Source: Mycobacterium mantenii
GTDB lineage: Bacteria; Actinomycetota; Actinomycetes; Mycobacteriales; Mycobacteriaceae
Direction: 5' to 3'
Length of the DNA: 64,000 nt
NCBI RefSeq assembly: GCF_010731775.1
Contig: NZ_AP022590.1
Span: 2,604,001-2,668,000, forward strand
In this document: positions 11,082 to 20,639 of the stretch, in pieces
Numbering within the stretch: position 1 is the first letter of the stretch
Layout: each line of letters starts with the position of its first letter
The notes under the pieces: generated by a model
Told to the model about the DNA's origin: nothing
Database searches by the model: none
What the model saw: the letters and a program-made list of their open reading frames with translations, nothing else
Position numbers and translations under genes: made by a program

Positions 11082-12362
11082 TTAGGCGCTCTTGTCCCGG
11101 CGTTCCGACCGGGAAGGCTTGCGTGGCACGATGGTCGGCAACACGTTGTCCTGGACGGTCTCCTTGGTCACCACGACCTTGGCGACGTCGTCGCGGCTCG
11201 GGATGTCATACATCACTGGCAGCAGGACCTCTTCCATGATGGCCCGCAGCCCCCGGGCCCCGGTGCCGCGGTGGATCGCCTGGTCGGCGATCGCTTCCAG
11301 GGCGTCGTCGGTGAACTCGAGCTCCACGCTGTCCATTTCGAAGAGCCGGGTGTACTGCTTGACCAGCGCGTTCTTCGGCTCGGAGAGGATCTTGACCAGC
11401 GACTCGCGGTCCAGGTTGGTGACCGAGGCGACCACCGGGAGCCGGCCGATGAACTCGGGGATCAGGCCGAACTTGATCAGGTCTTCGGGCATCACGTCGG
11501 AGAAGTGGTCGGTGGTGTCGATCTCGGCCTTGGAGCGCACCTCGGCGCCGAAGCCCAGGCCGCGCTTGCCGACCCGCTCGTAGATGATCTTCTCCAGGCC
11601 GGCGAACGCCCCCGCGACGATGAACAGCACGTTGGTGGTGTCGATCTGGATGAACTCTTGGTGCGGGTGCTTGCGGCCGCCCTGCGGGGGCACCGAGGCC
11701 TGGGTGCCCTCCAGGATCTTCAGCAGCGCCTGCTGGACGCCCTCCCCGGAGACGTCGCGGGTGATCGACGGGTTCTCGCTCTTGCGAGCGATCTTGTCGA
11801 CCTCGTCGATGTAGATGATGCCGGTCTCGGCGCGCTTCACGTCGTAGTCGGCGGCCTGGATCAGCTTCAGCAAGATGTTTTCGACGTCCTCGCCGACGTA
11901 ACCGGCTTCGGTGAGGGCGGTGGCGTCGGCGATGGCGAACGGGACATTGAGCATCTTGGCGAGCGTCTGGGCCAGGTAGGTCTTGCCGCACCCGGTCGGC
12001 CCGAGCATCAAGATGTTGGACTTCGTCAGCTCGACCGGCTCGTGCCGCGAATCCCGACCCTTCTCGCCGGCCTGGATCCGCTTGTAGTGGTTGTAGACTG
12101 CGACGGCAAGCGTGCGCTTGGCGGTGTCCTGCCCGATGACGTATCCCTCGAGGAACTCCCGGATCTCGATCGGTTTGGGGAGTTCATCGAGCTTCACGTC
12201 GTCGGCGTCGGCGAGCTCCTCTTCGATGATCTCGTTGCAGAGATCGATGCACTCATCGCAGATGTATACGCCGGGGCCAGCAATGAGTTTCTTGACTTGC
12301 TTTTGGCTCTTCCCGCAGAACGAGCACTTCAGCAGGTCACCGCCGTCTCCGATGCGCGCCAT
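11082..12362 (-). CDS. clpX: ClpX, ATPase subunit of the Clp protease
   Basis: Unfolds substrates and feeds them to the ClpP1P2 chamber in the cytoplasm. The 426 residues match the usual mycobacterial length. The N-terminal zinc-binding domain has two CxxC pairs (CSFCGK and CDECID). Walker A is GPTGCGKT and Walker B is [11 protein letters not shown]. The C-terminal sensor region contains [14 protein letters not shown]. It lies close to clpP2 and clpP1 (separated by mmuM on the other strand), which fits the shared machine. Confidence 0.97.
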   Translation of the reverse strand: MARIGDGGDLLKCSFCGKSQKQVKKLIAGPGVYICDECIDLCNEIIEEELADADDVKLDELPKPIEIREFLEGYVIGQDTAKRTLAVAVYNHYKRIQAGEKGRDSRHEPVELTKSNILMLGPTGCGKTYLAQTLAKMLNVPFAIADATALTEAGYVGEDVENILLKLIQAADYDVKRAETGIIYIDEVDKIARKSENPSITRDVSGEGVQQALLKILEGTQASVPPQGGRKHPHQEFIQIDTTNVLFIVAGAFAGLEKIIYERVGKRGLGFGAEVRSKAEIDTTDHFSDVMPEDLIKFGLIPEFIGRLPVVASVTNLDRESLVKILSEPKNALVKQYTRLFEMDSVELEFTDDALEAIADQAIHRGTGARGLRAIMEEVLLPVMYDIPSRDDVAKVVVTKETVQDNVLPTIVPRKPSRSERRDKSA

Positions 12363-12692
12363 GGTGCTGAGGGCCTACTTCCTGTTCGCCGTTGGTCTTG
12401 CCTGTCCCCGCATGTATTCACCGACGCTACCCGTTGGATCGGGCCCGACGCGACAATAAGTGCCGAATCGCGTCAGTGGTATTCATGCAACGTCCGTATG
12501 GATGAAACATATAGCCAGACGGTGCCCGTCACTCGCGAAAGGCGCGCTTTGCGTGTCTTTGGCGTGTCGCGGTCGTAATACGACCGAGGCTGGCTGCCCT
12601 CCGACCGTGCTTCGGTGTGGAGGTGCCAACCCAACGCCAATAATCATGCGAGGCCTGGGTGGACCCCCAACAAATCACCCTACAGTGGCGAC
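12363..12692. other. Divergent intergenic region clpX / mmuM
   Basis: About 330 bases between the clpX start (minus) and the mmuM start (plus). The mmuM end carries a -10 element just before the GTG. The clpX end should hold its promoter, which I could not place with confidence. No small gene is apparent. Confidence 0.5.
12681..12686 (+). promoter_or_regulatory. -10 element for a probably leaderless mmuM transcript
   Basis: TACAGT (TAnnnT) lies six bases before the GTG at 12693. A transcript starting about seven bases downstream would begin at or next to the start codon. No Shine-Dalgarno sequence precedes the GTG, which fits leaderless translation, common in mycobacteria. Confidence 0.5.
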
Positions 12693-13592
12693 GTGGGTTT
12701 GGCTGTGGACGCTGCATGGCCCAGCGGATTCGTGCTGCTCGACGGCGGCTTGGCCACCGAGCTCGAGGCGCGCGGTCATGACCTGTCCGACCCGTTGTGG
12801 TCGGCCCGGCTGCTCACGGATGCGCCGCAGGAGATCGTCGCCGTGCACGCCGCCTACCTCCGCGCCGGGGCGAAGATCGCGACGACGGCCAGCTACCAGG
12901 CGTCGTTCGAGGGGTTCGCGGCCCGCGGGATCGATCGACGAAAGGCCGCCGGGCTGTTGCGCCGCAGCGTCGAGCTCGCCCGGGCCGCGCGGGACGAGGC
13001 CGGCGCCGACGGCGTGCTCGTCGCCGCGTCCATCGGCCCGTACGGCGCGGCGTTGGCCGACGGATCGGAGTACCGCGGCCGCTACGGTCTGTCCGTGGCG
13101 GCCCTGGAGCGATGGCATCGGCCCCGGCTGGAGACCCTGGCCGGCGCCGGTCCCGACGTCCTCGCCTGCGAAACCGTGCCCGACGTCGACGAGGCGCAGG
13201 CCCTGGTCGAACTGGTCCGCTCGGTCGGGAAACCGGCCTGGCTGAGCTACACCATCGACGGGGATAGGACTCGCGCCGGGCAACCGCTGGCCGACGCGTT
13301 CGCGGTGGCGGCCGGCGTCGACGAGATTGTGGCGATCGGGGTCAACTGCTGCGCGCCCGACGACGTGACGCCCGCGATCGCGGCCGCAACGGCCGTCGGC
13401 AAACCCGTCATCGTCTACCCGAACAGCGGTGAACGCTGGGATGCCGTGCGGCACAGCTGGATCGGCCCGTCGCGATTCAGCACGAACCTCGCGGCGGAGT
13501 GGATCGCGGCCGGCGCGCGCATCGTCGGAGGATGCTGCCGGATCGGGCCCGCCGACATCGCCGCGCTGGCGGCCGTCGTCCCGCGAGCGTAA
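12693..13592 (+). CDS. mmuM: Homocysteine S-methyltransferase MmuM
   Basis: Makes methionine from homocysteine using S-methylmethionine as methyl donor. Key features are DGGLATELEARG near the N-terminus and the zinc-binding cysteines: VNCCAPDD in the middle and GGCCRIGP at the C-terminus. From the GTG at 12693 (MGLAVDAAWPSGF) it has 299 residues, the family length. A frame extending upstream to 12615 has no RBS. It sits on the plus strand between clpX and clpP2, as in M. tuberculosis. The H37Rv neighbour jefA (Rv2459, MFS) is absent here. Confidence 0.93.
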   Translation: MGLAVDAAWPSGFVLLDGGLATELEARGHDLSDPLWSARLLTDAPQEIVAVHAAYLRAGAKIATTASYQASFEGFAARGIDRRKAAGLLRRSVELARAARDEAGADGVLVAASIGPYGAALADGSEYRGRYGLSVAALERWHRPRLETLAGAGPDVLACETVPDVDEAQALVELVRSVGKPAWLSYTIDGDRTRAGQPLADAFAVAAGVDEIVAIGVNCCAPDDVTPAIAAATAVGKPVIVYPNSGERWDAVRHSWIGPSRFSTNLAAEWIAAGARIVGGCCRIGPADIAALAAVVPRA

Positions 13593-13653
13593 CCAGGCGG
13601 CGATTTCCGGTGCCGATATTCGCAATGCGGTTACGCCCGCGAAAGCCCAGCTG

Positions 13654-14289
13654 CTAGGCGGTCTGCGCCGAAAGCTTCCGGTACTCCAGCACGGTGTCGA
13701 TGATCCCGTAATCCTTGGCCTCTTCGGCGGTCAGGATTTTGTCGCGGTCGGTGTCCTTGCGGATCACCGAGGGCTCCTTGTTGGTGTGCCGGGCGAGCGT
13801 GGTCTCCATCAGCGTGCGCATCCGCTCGATCTCGGCGGCCTGAATCTCCAGATCGGAGAACTGGCCCTGGATCACGCCCTGCAGCGACGGCTGGTGGATG
13901 AGCACCCGGGCGTTGGGCAGCGCCATCCGCTTGCCCGGCGTTCCGGCGGCCAGCAACACCGCCGCCGCCGAAGCGGCCTGTCCCAGGCACACCGTTTGGA
14001 TGTCGGCGCGCACGTACTGCATGGTGTCGTAAATCGCCATCAGCGACGTGAATCCGCCGCCGGGCGAGTTGATGTACATGGTGATGTCGCGGTCAGGGTC
14101 CAGCGACTCAAGCACCAGCAACTGCGCCATGATGTCGTTCGCCGACGCGTCGTCGACCTGGACGCCGAGGAAGATGATGCGTTCCTCGAACAGCTTGTTG
14201 TACGGGTTGGACTCTTTGACGCCGAAGCTCGAGTGCTCGATGAACGACGGCAGGATGTAGCGCGCCTGGGGCTGGGTTTCGGGGTTCAT
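13654..14289 (-). CDS. clpP2: ClpP2, ATP-dependent protease proteolytic subunit 2
   Basis: Serine protease ring that stacks with ClpP1 to form the essential mycobacterial ClpP1P2 tetradecamer. The catalytic triad is visible: Ser in [10 protein letters not shown], His in LIHQPS and Asp in the [13 protein letters not shown] segment. The length of 211 residues is normal. It overlaps clpP1 by four bases (ATGA), so the two subunits are made together in matched amounts. Confidence 0.97.
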   Translation of the reverse strand: MNPETQPQARYILPSFIEHSSFGVKESNPYNKLFEERIIFLGVQVDDASANDIMAQLLVLESLDPDRDITMYINSPGGGFTSLMAIYDTMQYVRADIQTVCLGQAASAAAVLLAAGTPGKRMALPNARVLIHQPSLQGVIQGQFSDLEIQAAEIERMRTLMETTLARHTNKEPSVIRKDTDRDKILTAEEAKDYGIIDTVLEYRKLSAQTA

Positions 14290-14885
14290 CGGGCTTCTCC
14301 ATTGGTGATGTGGGCGGCGCGGGTGATGATGTGGTCGACGAACCCGTATTCCAGGGCTTCCGGCGCGGTGAACCAGCGGTCACGGTCGGAGTCGGCCTCG
14401 ATGCGCTCGATCGTCTGGCCGGTGAACTCGGCGTTGAGCCGGAACATCTCCTTCTTGATGACATGGAACTGCTCGGCCTGGATGGCGATGTCGGCCGCGC
14501 TGCCGGTCACCCCGCCGAGCGGTTGGTGCATCAGGATGCGGGCGTGCGGCAGCGCGTAGCGCTTGCCCTTGGTGCCGGCGGCCAACAAGAACTCACCCAT
14601 CGATGCGGCCATGCCCATCGCGTAGGTGGCGATGTCACACGGCGCCAGCACCATGGTGTCGTAGATCGCCATTCCGGCGCTGATCGATCCACCCGGCGAG
14701 TTGATATAGAGGTTGATGTCCTTGGTCGCGTCCTCGGCGGCGAGTAGCAGAATCTGCGCGCACAGCCGATTGGCGATCTCGTCGTTCACCTCCGAACCCA
14801 GGAAGATGATGCGCTCGGACAGCAAGCGCTCATAGACCGAGTCCGTGAGGTTGAGACCCTGCGAGTTTGAACGCATGTCAGTCAC
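14286..14885 (-). CDS. clpP1: ClpP1, ATP-dependent protease proteolytic subunit 1
   Basis: Partner ring of ClpP2. The triad residues are Ser in GMAASMGEF, His in LMHQPLGG and Asp in DSDRDRWFT. It starts [19 protein letters not shown]; a second in-frame ATG (MRSNSQ) lies three codons in. The length is 199 residues. The 117-bp gap to tig carries a ClgR-like box, consistent with known ClgR control of clp genes. Confidence 0.97.
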   Translation of the reverse strand: MTDMRSNSQGLNLTDSVYERLLSERIIFLGSEVNDEIANRLCAQILLLAAEDATKDINLYINSPGGSISAGMAIYDTMVLAPCDIATYAMGMAASMGEFLLAAGTKGKRYALPHARILMHQPLGGVTGSAADIAIQAEQFHVIKKEMFRLNAEFTGQTIERIEADSDRDRWFTAPEALEYGFVDHIITRAAHITNGEAR

Positions 14886-14978
14886 GACTGGGTTACCTGC
14901 TTTCTACGAGATCTGTATTCACGACACTAACCAACCGCGCCGACTGTTTCGCGGCCACGCGCCCCTGAAACGGGCGCG

Positions 14979-14993
14979 TTCGCTCACAGCTTC
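14979..14993 (-). promoter_or_regulatory. Possible ClgR box upstream of clpP1
   Basis: TTCGCTCACAGCTTC in the clpP1-tig gap resembles part of the actinobacterial ClgR motif (CGC-Y-N-A-N-R-GC). It matches the first ten core positions and fails at the last ones. ClgR is known to activate clpP1P2 in actinobacteria. This is a weak motif call. Confidence 0.3.
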
Positions 14994-15002
14994 ATGGCGC
15001 GG

Positions 15003-16475
15003 TCACTCCCCCGCGGCGGCCTCGTCCGAGTCTTCGTCGGCCCCGTTGCCGTCGGCCTCCTCCGCCTCGCCAGCCGGCACGGCTGCGTCGGCCTCCGCAT
15101 TCGAATTGTCGGCCTCCTCCGCCTCGCCAGCCGGCACGGCTGCGTCGGCCTCCGCTCGCTTGCCGAAGAACTCACTGGTGTCGATGGTGTTTCCGGCGGT
15201 ATCGGTGACGGTCGCCGACCGGATCACCTCGGCGATGGCCAGCGCCCGGCGCACATCGGCGAACATGGCCGGCAGCTGGTTGTTCTCCTGTAGGTAGGCC
15301 ACCAACTGCTGGGGCTCGATGCCGTATTGCCGCGACGTCGCCACCAGCCGCTCGGTCAGATCGTCCTGGCCGACCTGGACCTGAAGCTCGTCGGCCAGGG
15401 CGTCCAACAGCAGCTGCCGTTTGACGTCCGTCTCGGCGGCCGTGCGCGTCTCGGTTTCGAACTCTTCGCGGGACTTGCCCTGCTGGGCCAGCACTTCCTC
15501 GAGCTTGGATTCGTCGTGGTCGAGGCTGTGCAGGGCGTTGTGCAGTGCGCTGTCGACCTGGGCTTTCACGATCGCTTCCGGCAGCGGCACCTCGACCTGC
15601 TCGAGCAGTGTGTCCAGGGCGGCCTCGCGAATGTTTTCGGCTTGCTGGGCGCGCTTGGTGCGGCCGACCTGGTCGCGCAGGTTGGACTTCAGCTCCTCGA
15701 TGGTGTCGAACTCGCTGGCCAGTTGCGCGAATTCGTCGTCGGGCTCGGGCAGCTCTCGTTCCTTGATCGACTTGACCGTGACGGTCACCTGCGCGTCCTT
15801 GCCCGCGTGCTCGCCGGTCGCCAGCTGCGCGGTGAATTCCTTGGATTCGTCGACGGACAAACCGATGAGGGCTTCGTCCAGGCCGGCGATCAGCCGGCCC
15901 GAGCCGACTTCGTGGGACAGGCCTTGCGCGGCGGCGCCCGGGATCTCTTCGCCGTCGATGGTGGCCGACAGGTCGATCGAAACGAAGTCACCGTCGGCGA
16001 CGGGGCGGTCCACCCCGGTCAGCGTGCCAAATCGGGCGCGCAGCGACTGCAGTTCGGCGTCGACGTCGTCCTCGCTGACCTCGATCGGGTCCACCGAGAC
16101 CTTCAACTCGCCGGGGTCCGGCAGGGTGAGCCTGGGGCGGACGTCGACCTCGGCGGTGAAGGCGAGCTCCTCGCCGTACTCCTTCTTGGTGACCTCGATC
16201 TCGGGCTGGCCCAGGGGGTGCACCTCCGACTCGGCGACGGCCTGCCCGTAGCGTGCGGGCAACGCCTCGCTGACGACCTGGTCGAGCATCGCCTCGCGGC
16301 CGAACCGGGCCTCCAGCAACTTCGCCGGCGCCTTGCCGGGACGGAACCCGGGCAGTCGCACCTGCCGGGCCAGTTCCTTGTAGGCGCGCTGGAAGTCGGG
16401 CTCGAGTTCTGAGAAAGGAACCTCCACGTTGATGCGCACCCGGGTGGGGCTCAACTGCTCGACGGTGCTCTTCAC
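15003..16475 (-). CDS. tig: Trigger factor, ribosome-associated chaperone and prolyl isomerase
   Basis: Binds the ribosome exit tunnel and shields nascent chains. The N-terminal ribosome-binding domain contains [19 protein letters not shown] (signature GFRxGKxP near residue 45). A FKBP-type PPIase domain and the helical C-terminal domain follow. At 490 residues it is longer than usual because of an acidic C-terminal tail built from a duplicated [16 protein letters not shown] segment plus further Glu/Asp. It sits directly upstream of clpP1P2, tying folding to proteolysis. Confidence 0.96.
   Translation of the reverse strand: MKSTVEQLSPTRVRINVEVPFSELEPDFQRAYKELARQVRLPGFRPGKAPAKLLEARFGREAMLDQVVSEALPARYGQAVAESEVHPLGQPEIEVTKKEYGEELAFTAEVDVRPRLTLPDPGELKVSVDPIEVSEDDVDAELQSLRARFGTLTGVDRPVADGDFVSIDLSATIDGEEIPGAAAQGLSHEVGSGRLIAGLDEALIGLSVDESKEFTAQLATGEHAGKDAQVTVTVKSIKERELPEPDDEFAQLASEFDTIEELKSNLRDQVGRTKRAQQAENIREAALDTLLEQVEVPLPEAIVKAQVDSALHNALHSLDHDESKLEEVLAQQGKSREEFETETRTAAETDVKRQLLLDALADELQVQVGQDDLTERLVATSRQYGIEPQQLVAYLQENNQLPAMFADVRRALAIAEVIRSATVTDTAGNTIDTSEFFGKRAEADAAVPAGEAEEADNSNAEADAAVPAGEAEEADGNGADEDSDEAAAGE
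15051..15155 (-). repeat. 48-bp direct repeat in the tig tail
   Basis: Two identical 48-bp copies (15051-15098 and 15108-15155) are separated by 9 bp, giving a 57-bp period that keeps the reading frame. Each encodes [16 protein letters not shown]. Confidence 0.95.
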
Positions 16476-16556
16476 GGGTGTGCTCCTCAGTCCTCGTTCT
16501 GGCTCGTTGTTCGCGGTCGGTGGGCCGTGCGCAGGGCACGGGGCCGGTCGTGCTGG

Positions 16557-16630
16557 TCGGGGTGACAGGATTTGAACCTGCGGCCTTCCGCTCCCAAAGC
16601 GGATGCGCTACCAAGCTGCGCTACACCCCG
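16557..16630 (-). tRNA. tRNA-Pro (anticodon TGG)
   Basis: Cloverleaf on the minus strand. The acceptor CGGGGTG pairs with CACCCCG, the anticodon loop is TTTGGGA and the T-arm has GGTTCAAATCC. CCA is not encoded. It lies upstream of tig. Confidence 0.95.
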
Positions 16631-16778
16631 CGCTGACCTCGATGATCCTAAGGCCCCTCACCACCGGGTTGGCCACGGGCTTCGCAGCGACGTCGCAGAC
16701 CTCACGGAGCGATCACAAAACCGAGTCGATTAGATTTGATCTCCGTCGCCAGCTACAGTCACGCTCGACTAAATACAT

Positions 16779-16849
16779 GCGGGCGTAGCTCAATGGTAGA
16801 GCCCTAGTCTTCCAAACTAGCTACGCGGGTTCGATTCCCGTCGCCCGCT
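16779..16849 (+). tRNA. tRNA-Gly (anticodon TCC)
   Basis: Acceptor GCGGGCG pairs with CGCCCGC. The anticodon stem CTAGT/ACTAG encloses CTTCCAA, and the T-arm is CGGGTTCGATTCCCG. CCA is not encoded. TACAGT at 16754-16759 is a plausible -10 element. lipP starts 32 bases downstream. Confidence 0.96.
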
Positions 16850-16881
16850 CGGGCTAACTATCTGCTCGATAGAGAGGCGCC

Positions 16882-18072
16882 ATGAGCGACCTGATGACCG
16901 ACGCGTCAATCCACGGCTCATGCGCGTCGGACTTCGTCGGGGTTCGCGACGCATTCGAGCGCAATTTCACCCTCGGCGACGATGTCGGCGCGGCCGTCGC
17001 GGTGTGGGTCGACGGGTCTCTGGTCGTCAATCTGTGGGGCGGCTGGGCCGACGCGGCCCGCACCCGACCGTGGCAGCAGAACACCCTGACCACGGTGTTG
17101 TCCGGTACGAAGGGCTTGTCGGCCACCTGCGTGCACCAACTCGCCGACCGCGGCGAGCTGGACCTGCACGCTCCGGTGGCCCGCTACTGGCCCGAGTTCG
17201 CCCAGGCGGGCAAACAAGACATCACGCTGGCGATGGTGATGAGCCACCGCTCCGGGGTGATCGGCCCGCGCGCCCGGATGCGGTGGGAGCAGGTCGCCGA
17301 CTGGGACTACGTCTGCGAACAGCTGGCCGCCGCCGAGCCGTGGTGGGAGCCGGGCACCGCGCAGGGCTACCACATGACCACCTTCGGTTTCATCATGGGC
17401 GAGGTGTTCCGCAGGGTGACGGGCCGGACCATCGGCCAATACCTGCGCACCGAGATTGCCGAACCGTTCGGTGCCGACGTCCACATCGGGTTGCCGCTGA
17501 GCGAACAACATCGCTGCGCCGAGCGGGTCAACAAGCCGCACGCCCGCGACCTGCTGGCCGACGCGAACGCCCCCGGCTACCCGACCAGCCTGGCCGAGCA
17601 CCCCAAGGCGGGGCTGTCCATCTCGATGGGGTTCGCCCCCGATGACGAACTCGGCTCGCACGACCTGGACCTGTGGCGCGAACTCGAGTTCCCCGGCACC
17701 AACGGGCAGGTCTCGGCGCTGGGATTGGCGACGTTCTACAACGCGCTCGCCCAGGAGAAGGTGCTCAGCCGCGAGCACATGGACCTGGTGCGGGTCTGCC
17801 AGGGCGGCCTGGACACCGATCTGGTGCTGGGGCCGCGGGTCGCCGACCACGGATGGGGTTTGGGTTACATGCTCAACCAGCGATGCGTCAACGGACCCAA
17901 CCCGCGGATCTTCGGCCACGGTGGGCTGGGCGGCTCGTTCGGGTTCGTCGACCTGGAGCACCGCATCGGTTACGCCTATGTGGCGAATCACTTCGATCCC
18001 ACCAAGGCCAACGCGGATCCCCGCAGCCTGGTCCTGTCCAACGAGGTCTACTCCGTGCTGGGAGTCATCTAG
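16882..18072 (+). CDS. lipP: LipP, beta-lactamase-fold esterase/lipase
   Basis: A serine hydrolase of the class C beta-lactamase / esterase family VIII. It has the SxxK nucleophile motif S74-G-T-K77, the Tyr region around GYHMTTFG and the C-terminal HGGLGGSFG in place of KTG. It has 396 residues, the length of M. tuberculosis LipP. AGAGAGG stands a few bases before the ATG. There is no signal peptide, so it is probably cytoplasmic or released by another route. The natural ester is unknown. It follows tRNA-Gly and converges with a small secreted-protein gene. Confidence 0.93.
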   Translation: MSDLMTDASIHGSCASDFVGVRDAFERNFTLGDDVGAAVAVWVDGSLVVNLWGGWADAARTRPWQQNTLTTVLSGTKGLSATCVHQLADRGELDLHAPVARYWPEFAQAGKQDITLAMVMSHRSGVIGPRARMRWEQVADWDYVCEQLAAAEPWWEPGTAQGYHMTTFGFIMGEVFRRVTGRTIGQYLRTEIAEPFGADVHIGLPLSEQHRCAERVNKPHARDLLADANAPGYPTSLAEHPKAGLSISMGFAPDDELGSHDLDLWRELEFPGTNGQVSALGLATFYNALAQEKVLSREHMDLVRVCQGGLDTDLVLGPRVADHGWGLGYMLNQRCVNGPNPRIFGHGGLGGSFGFVDLEHRIGYAYVANHFDPTKANADPRSLVLSNEVYSVLGVI

Positions 18073-18144
18073 CTCGCACCGACGAGAAGCGCGCCCCGCC
18101 GGGTGTCGGCAGGGCACGCTGTGACTACGCGGACGTGTGTCGGA

Positions 18145-18459
18145 TCAGGGATGCCAGCCGGGAGGCGGCGGTGGCCCGCCCGGCCCGCCGGGGCCCCAAG
18201 GTCCCCCCGGAGGCGGTCCAGGGTGGCCCCAGCCCGGTTGCGGCCCAGGCGGTCCCCCGCGCCAGTCGTGGCAGTTGTTCCAGTCCCAGTTGTTGCCCCA
18301 GCCCGGGTCCCACCACTCACCCGGACACCATTGCGGGAAGGGTCCGGGGTGGGCCTGCGCCTCAGTCGCGACGCCCAAGCCCGCCAAACCCAGCCCGCCG
18401 ATTGCGAGAGCCGTTGCGGCCAAACGTGGAAGAGTTTTCACGAAAGCACTTTTACCCAT
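18145..18459 (-). CDS. Small secreted Pro/Gly/Trp-rich protein
   Basis: About 104 residues from the ATG at 18459 (MGKSAFVKTLPRLAATALA), with a clear signal peptide ending near EAQA-HP. The mature part begins with a Trp/Asn/Cys-rich segment (WCPGEWWDPGWGNNWDWNNC). It then becomes a Gly/Pro repeat of the (P)GGP type. A later in-frame GTG (MKTLPRL) at 18441 is also possible. It belongs with a type of short mycobacterial secreted protein of unknown function. The broken gene at 50970 looks like a relative. Confidence 0.8.
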   Translation of the reverse strand: MGKSAFVKTLPRLAATALAIGGLGLAGLGVATEAQAHPGPFPQWCPGEWWDPGWGNNWDWNNCHDWRGGPPGPQPGWGHPGPPPGGPWGPGGPGGPPPPPGWHP

Positions 18460-18561
18460 ATCGGTGCTTTGGCTAAACAAGTGCCGCCAGTGTCTTGCGC
18501 TGAGAGATTCCTGCCAATCCGCAGCGCCGCCCCGGCTTCGGTTTGGCCGGGTGCCGCTGCC

Positions 18562-19368
18562 TCATTTCTGGCATGTCGAGCACCAGAAGACGTTTCGGCC
18601 TTCCAGCACCGTCGTGCGGATCGGATCGCCGGAGACGCGGCAGGGCTCGCCGGCGCGCCGGTAGACGTAGGTGCGGGGCCGGTCGGGCCGGTACGACGGC
18701 GCGCCATGGTCGTGTTCGGGCCGCACCACGATGATCTTGCCGCGACGCAATCCGACCTTCATCAGCGCGACCAAATCGGTCCAGGCCGCGGCGAACTCGT
18801 CCTCGCCGACGTTGCGGCCGGGCCGGAACGGGTCGATCGCGTGGCGGAACAGCAACTCGCTGCGGTAGACGTTGCCCACCCCGGCCATCACCGTCTGATC
18901 CATCAACAGCGCGCCAATGGGCCTGCGGGACTTGGCAATGCGCTTCCACGCCCAGGACGGATCGGCGTCGCCGCGCAACGGGTCGGGGCCCAGCCGGGCC
19001 AGGACGTCGCTGACTTGGCCCTCGTCGATGACTTCGCACACCGTCGGGCCGCGCAGGTCGGTGCCATAGTCGGCGCCGACCATGCGCATCCGCACCTGCC
19101 CCGTCGCCTCGGGTAGCAGCCCGTCCCCGGGGCGTTCCCATTCGGTGAAGGCGCCGTACAAGCCGAGGTGCACGTGCACGATCGGGCCGCCGGAGTAGTG
19201 GTGAAACAGGTGTTTGCCCCACGCGCTGGTGCGCTGCAACACCCGGCCGTCCACCACCGCGGCCGAATCGGCGAAGCGGCCCTGCGGGCTGGACACCGCG
19301 ACGGGGGCGCCGGCGTATCGGCGTTGGTGCAGCCGGGCGAGCCGGTGCAGGGTATGCCCTTCGGGCAC
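18562..19368 (-). CDS. nei: Fpg/Nei-family DNA glycosylase (Nei1, Rv2464c-like)
   Basis: Base-excision repair enzyme that removes oxidised bases and cuts the abasic site. After the GTG start comes PEGHTLHR: Pro2 and Glu3 are the catalytic residues of the family, and PEGH marks the Nei branch. The helix-two-turn-helix occurs mid-protein (GVGNVYRSELLF). The C-terminal zinc finger reads GEPCRVSGDP ... FWCSTCQK, so the second of the four expected cysteines is Ser (TCC instead of TGC). AAAGG precedes the start. It lies 18 bases after rpiB and probably shares its transcript. Confidence 0.92.
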   Translation of the reverse strand: MPEGHTLHRLARLHQRRYAGAPVAVSSPQGRFADSAAVVDGRVLQRTSAWGKHLFHHYSGGPIVHVHLGLYGAFTEWERPGDGLLPEATGQVRMRMVGADYGTDLRGPTVCEVIDEGQVSDVLARLGPDPLRGDADPSWAWKRIAKSRRPIGALLMDQTVMAGVGNVYRSELLFRHAIDPFRPGRNVGEDEFAAAWTDLVALMKVGLRRGKIIVVRPEHDHGAPSYRPDRPRTYVYRRAGEPCRVSGDPIRTTVLEGRNVFWCSTCQK

Positions 19369-19386
19369 GCGCAGACCTTTCCGGCG

Positions 19387-19866
19387 TCAGCCCGCCGCGC
19401 CGGGCACCGGCGGGGCTTGGTGGGTGCGTTCGTACTCGGCGAGTATGTCGATACGCCGTTGGTGGCGTGGGGCTTTCGACCACGGCGTGGTCAGGAAGGC
19501 GTCGACGATGGTCAGCGCCTCGGCCACGGTGTGCATCCGACCGCCGATGCCGATCAGTTGGGCGTTGTTGTGTTCGCGGGCCAGCGCCGCGGTTTCGACG
19601 CTCCAGGCCAGCGCGCAGCGGGCGCCGGGGACCTTGTTGGCGGCGATCTGTTCGCCGTTGCCCGACCCGCCCAGCACGATGCCCAGGCTGTCCGGGTCGG
19701 CCACCGTGCGTGTCGCGGCGGCGATGCAGAAGGCCGGGTAATCGTCTTCGGCGTCGTAGCTGAAGGCGCCGCAGTCGATCGGCTCGTGCCCGGATTTCGT
19801 GAGGTGGTCGATGATCTGCTGCTTGAGCTCGAATCCGGCGTGGTCAGAGCCGAGGTAGACGCGCAT
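19387..19866 (-). CDS. rpiB: Ribose-5-phosphate isomerase B
   Basis: Interconverts ribose-5-phosphate and ribulose-5-phosphate in the pentose phosphate pathway. It has the RpiB start MRVYLGSDHAGFELK, then GSGNGEQIAANK with the catalytic/anion-hole segment. The family's R-C-A-L segment follows (GARCALAWS), with NNAQLIGIGGR after it. The length is 159 residues. Mycobacterial RpiB uses Glu instead of Cys as base, which fits GNGEQ here. Confidence 0.95.
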   Translation of the reverse strand: MRVYLGSDHAGFELKQQIIDHLTKSGHEPIDCGAFSYDAEDDYPAFCIAAATRTVADPDSLGIVLGGSGNGEQIAANKVPGARCALAWSVETAALAREHNNAQLIGIGGRMHTVAEALTIVDAFLTTPWSKAPRHQRRIDILAEYERTHQAPPVPGAAG

Positions 19867-19924
19867 GCCCGCAATCCTTACACAGCCACCCGCCGCCCTG
19901 TTCGCGGCGATCGCACGCGGGGCT

Positions 19925-20548
19925 CTAGTCGAATTCGGGCTTCTCGGTGCGGCTGCGCTTGAGCTCGAAGAAGTGCGGGTAGGACGCGAAGGTCACCGAG
20001 GCGTCCCACAGCTTGCCCGCTTCCTCACCGCGCGGAATCCTGGAGAGCACCGGCCCGAAGAACGCCACATCGTTGACGTGGATGGTCGGTGTGCCGACGT
20101 CGTCGCCGACCGCGTCCATACCGGCGTGGTGGCTTTTGCGCAGGGCCTCGTCGTACGCGTCGCTGTTGGCGGCCTCCGCCAACTCGGCCGGCAGGCCCAC
20201 GTCGGCCAGCGCCAGCTTGATCACGTCATCGAGCTCTTTGTTGCCCTCGTTGTGGATCCGGGTTCCCATCGCGGTGTACAGCGGTGCCAGCACCTCGGAG
20301 CCGTGGGCCTGCTCGGCGGCGATCGCCACCCGCACCGGACCGAAGGCGTTCGCCAACCGTTCGCGGTATTCGTCGGGCAGACCCTCACGGTTTTCGTTGA
20401 GCACCGCCAGGCTCATCACGTGGAAGTTCACCTCGATGTCGCGAACCTTCTCGACCTCGAGGATCCAGCGCGAGGTGATCCATGCCCACGGACACAGCGG
20501 ATCGAACCAGAAATCGGCTTTGTTCTTCGCGGCGGCGGTGTCAGGCAT
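19925..20548 (-). CDS. DsbA-family mycothiol-dependent reductase (Rv2466c-like) with a CPWA active site
   Basis: Thioredoxin-fold oxidoreductase that uses mycothiol. The M. tuberculosis homologue Rv2466c protects against oxidative stress and activates thienopyrimidine prodrugs through Cys19. The start [20 protein letters not shown] gives 207 residues, equal to Rv2466c. The active site is Cys19-Pro-Trp-Ala22 where the M. tuberculosis protein, as I recall it, has CPWC, so the resolving cysteine is missing. The rest, including GTPTIHVN with the cis-Pro loop, is conserved. A longer frame upstream to 20695 overlaps the divergent pepN gene and is rejected. Confidence 0.92.
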   Translation of the reverse strand: MPDTAAAKNKADFWFDPLCPWAWITSRWILEVEKVRDIEVNFHVMSLAVLNENREGLPDEYRERLANAFGPVRVAIAAEQAHGSEVLAPLYTAMGTRIHNEGNKELDDVIKLALADVGLPAELAEAANSDAYDEALRKSHHAGMDAVGDDVGTPTIHVNDVAFFGPVLSRIPRGEEAGKLWDASVTFASYPHFFELKRSRTEKPEFD

Positions 20549-20627
20549 GGCGCATCCTCTCGTCGGTGAAAAGTCTGATCTGCACAACCGTAGGCGTCTG
20601 CATCCTGTTCCCGCTTTGCCCGACCCG

Positions 20628-20633
20628 TAAGTT
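20628..20633 (+). promoter_or_regulatory. -10 element for a probably leaderless pepN transcript
   Basis: TAAGTT (TAnnnT) ends six bases before the GTG of pepN. No Shine-Dalgarno is present before the GTG. The spacing would place the transcript start at the codon itself. Confidence 0.4.
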
Positions 20634-20639
20634 GGACTC

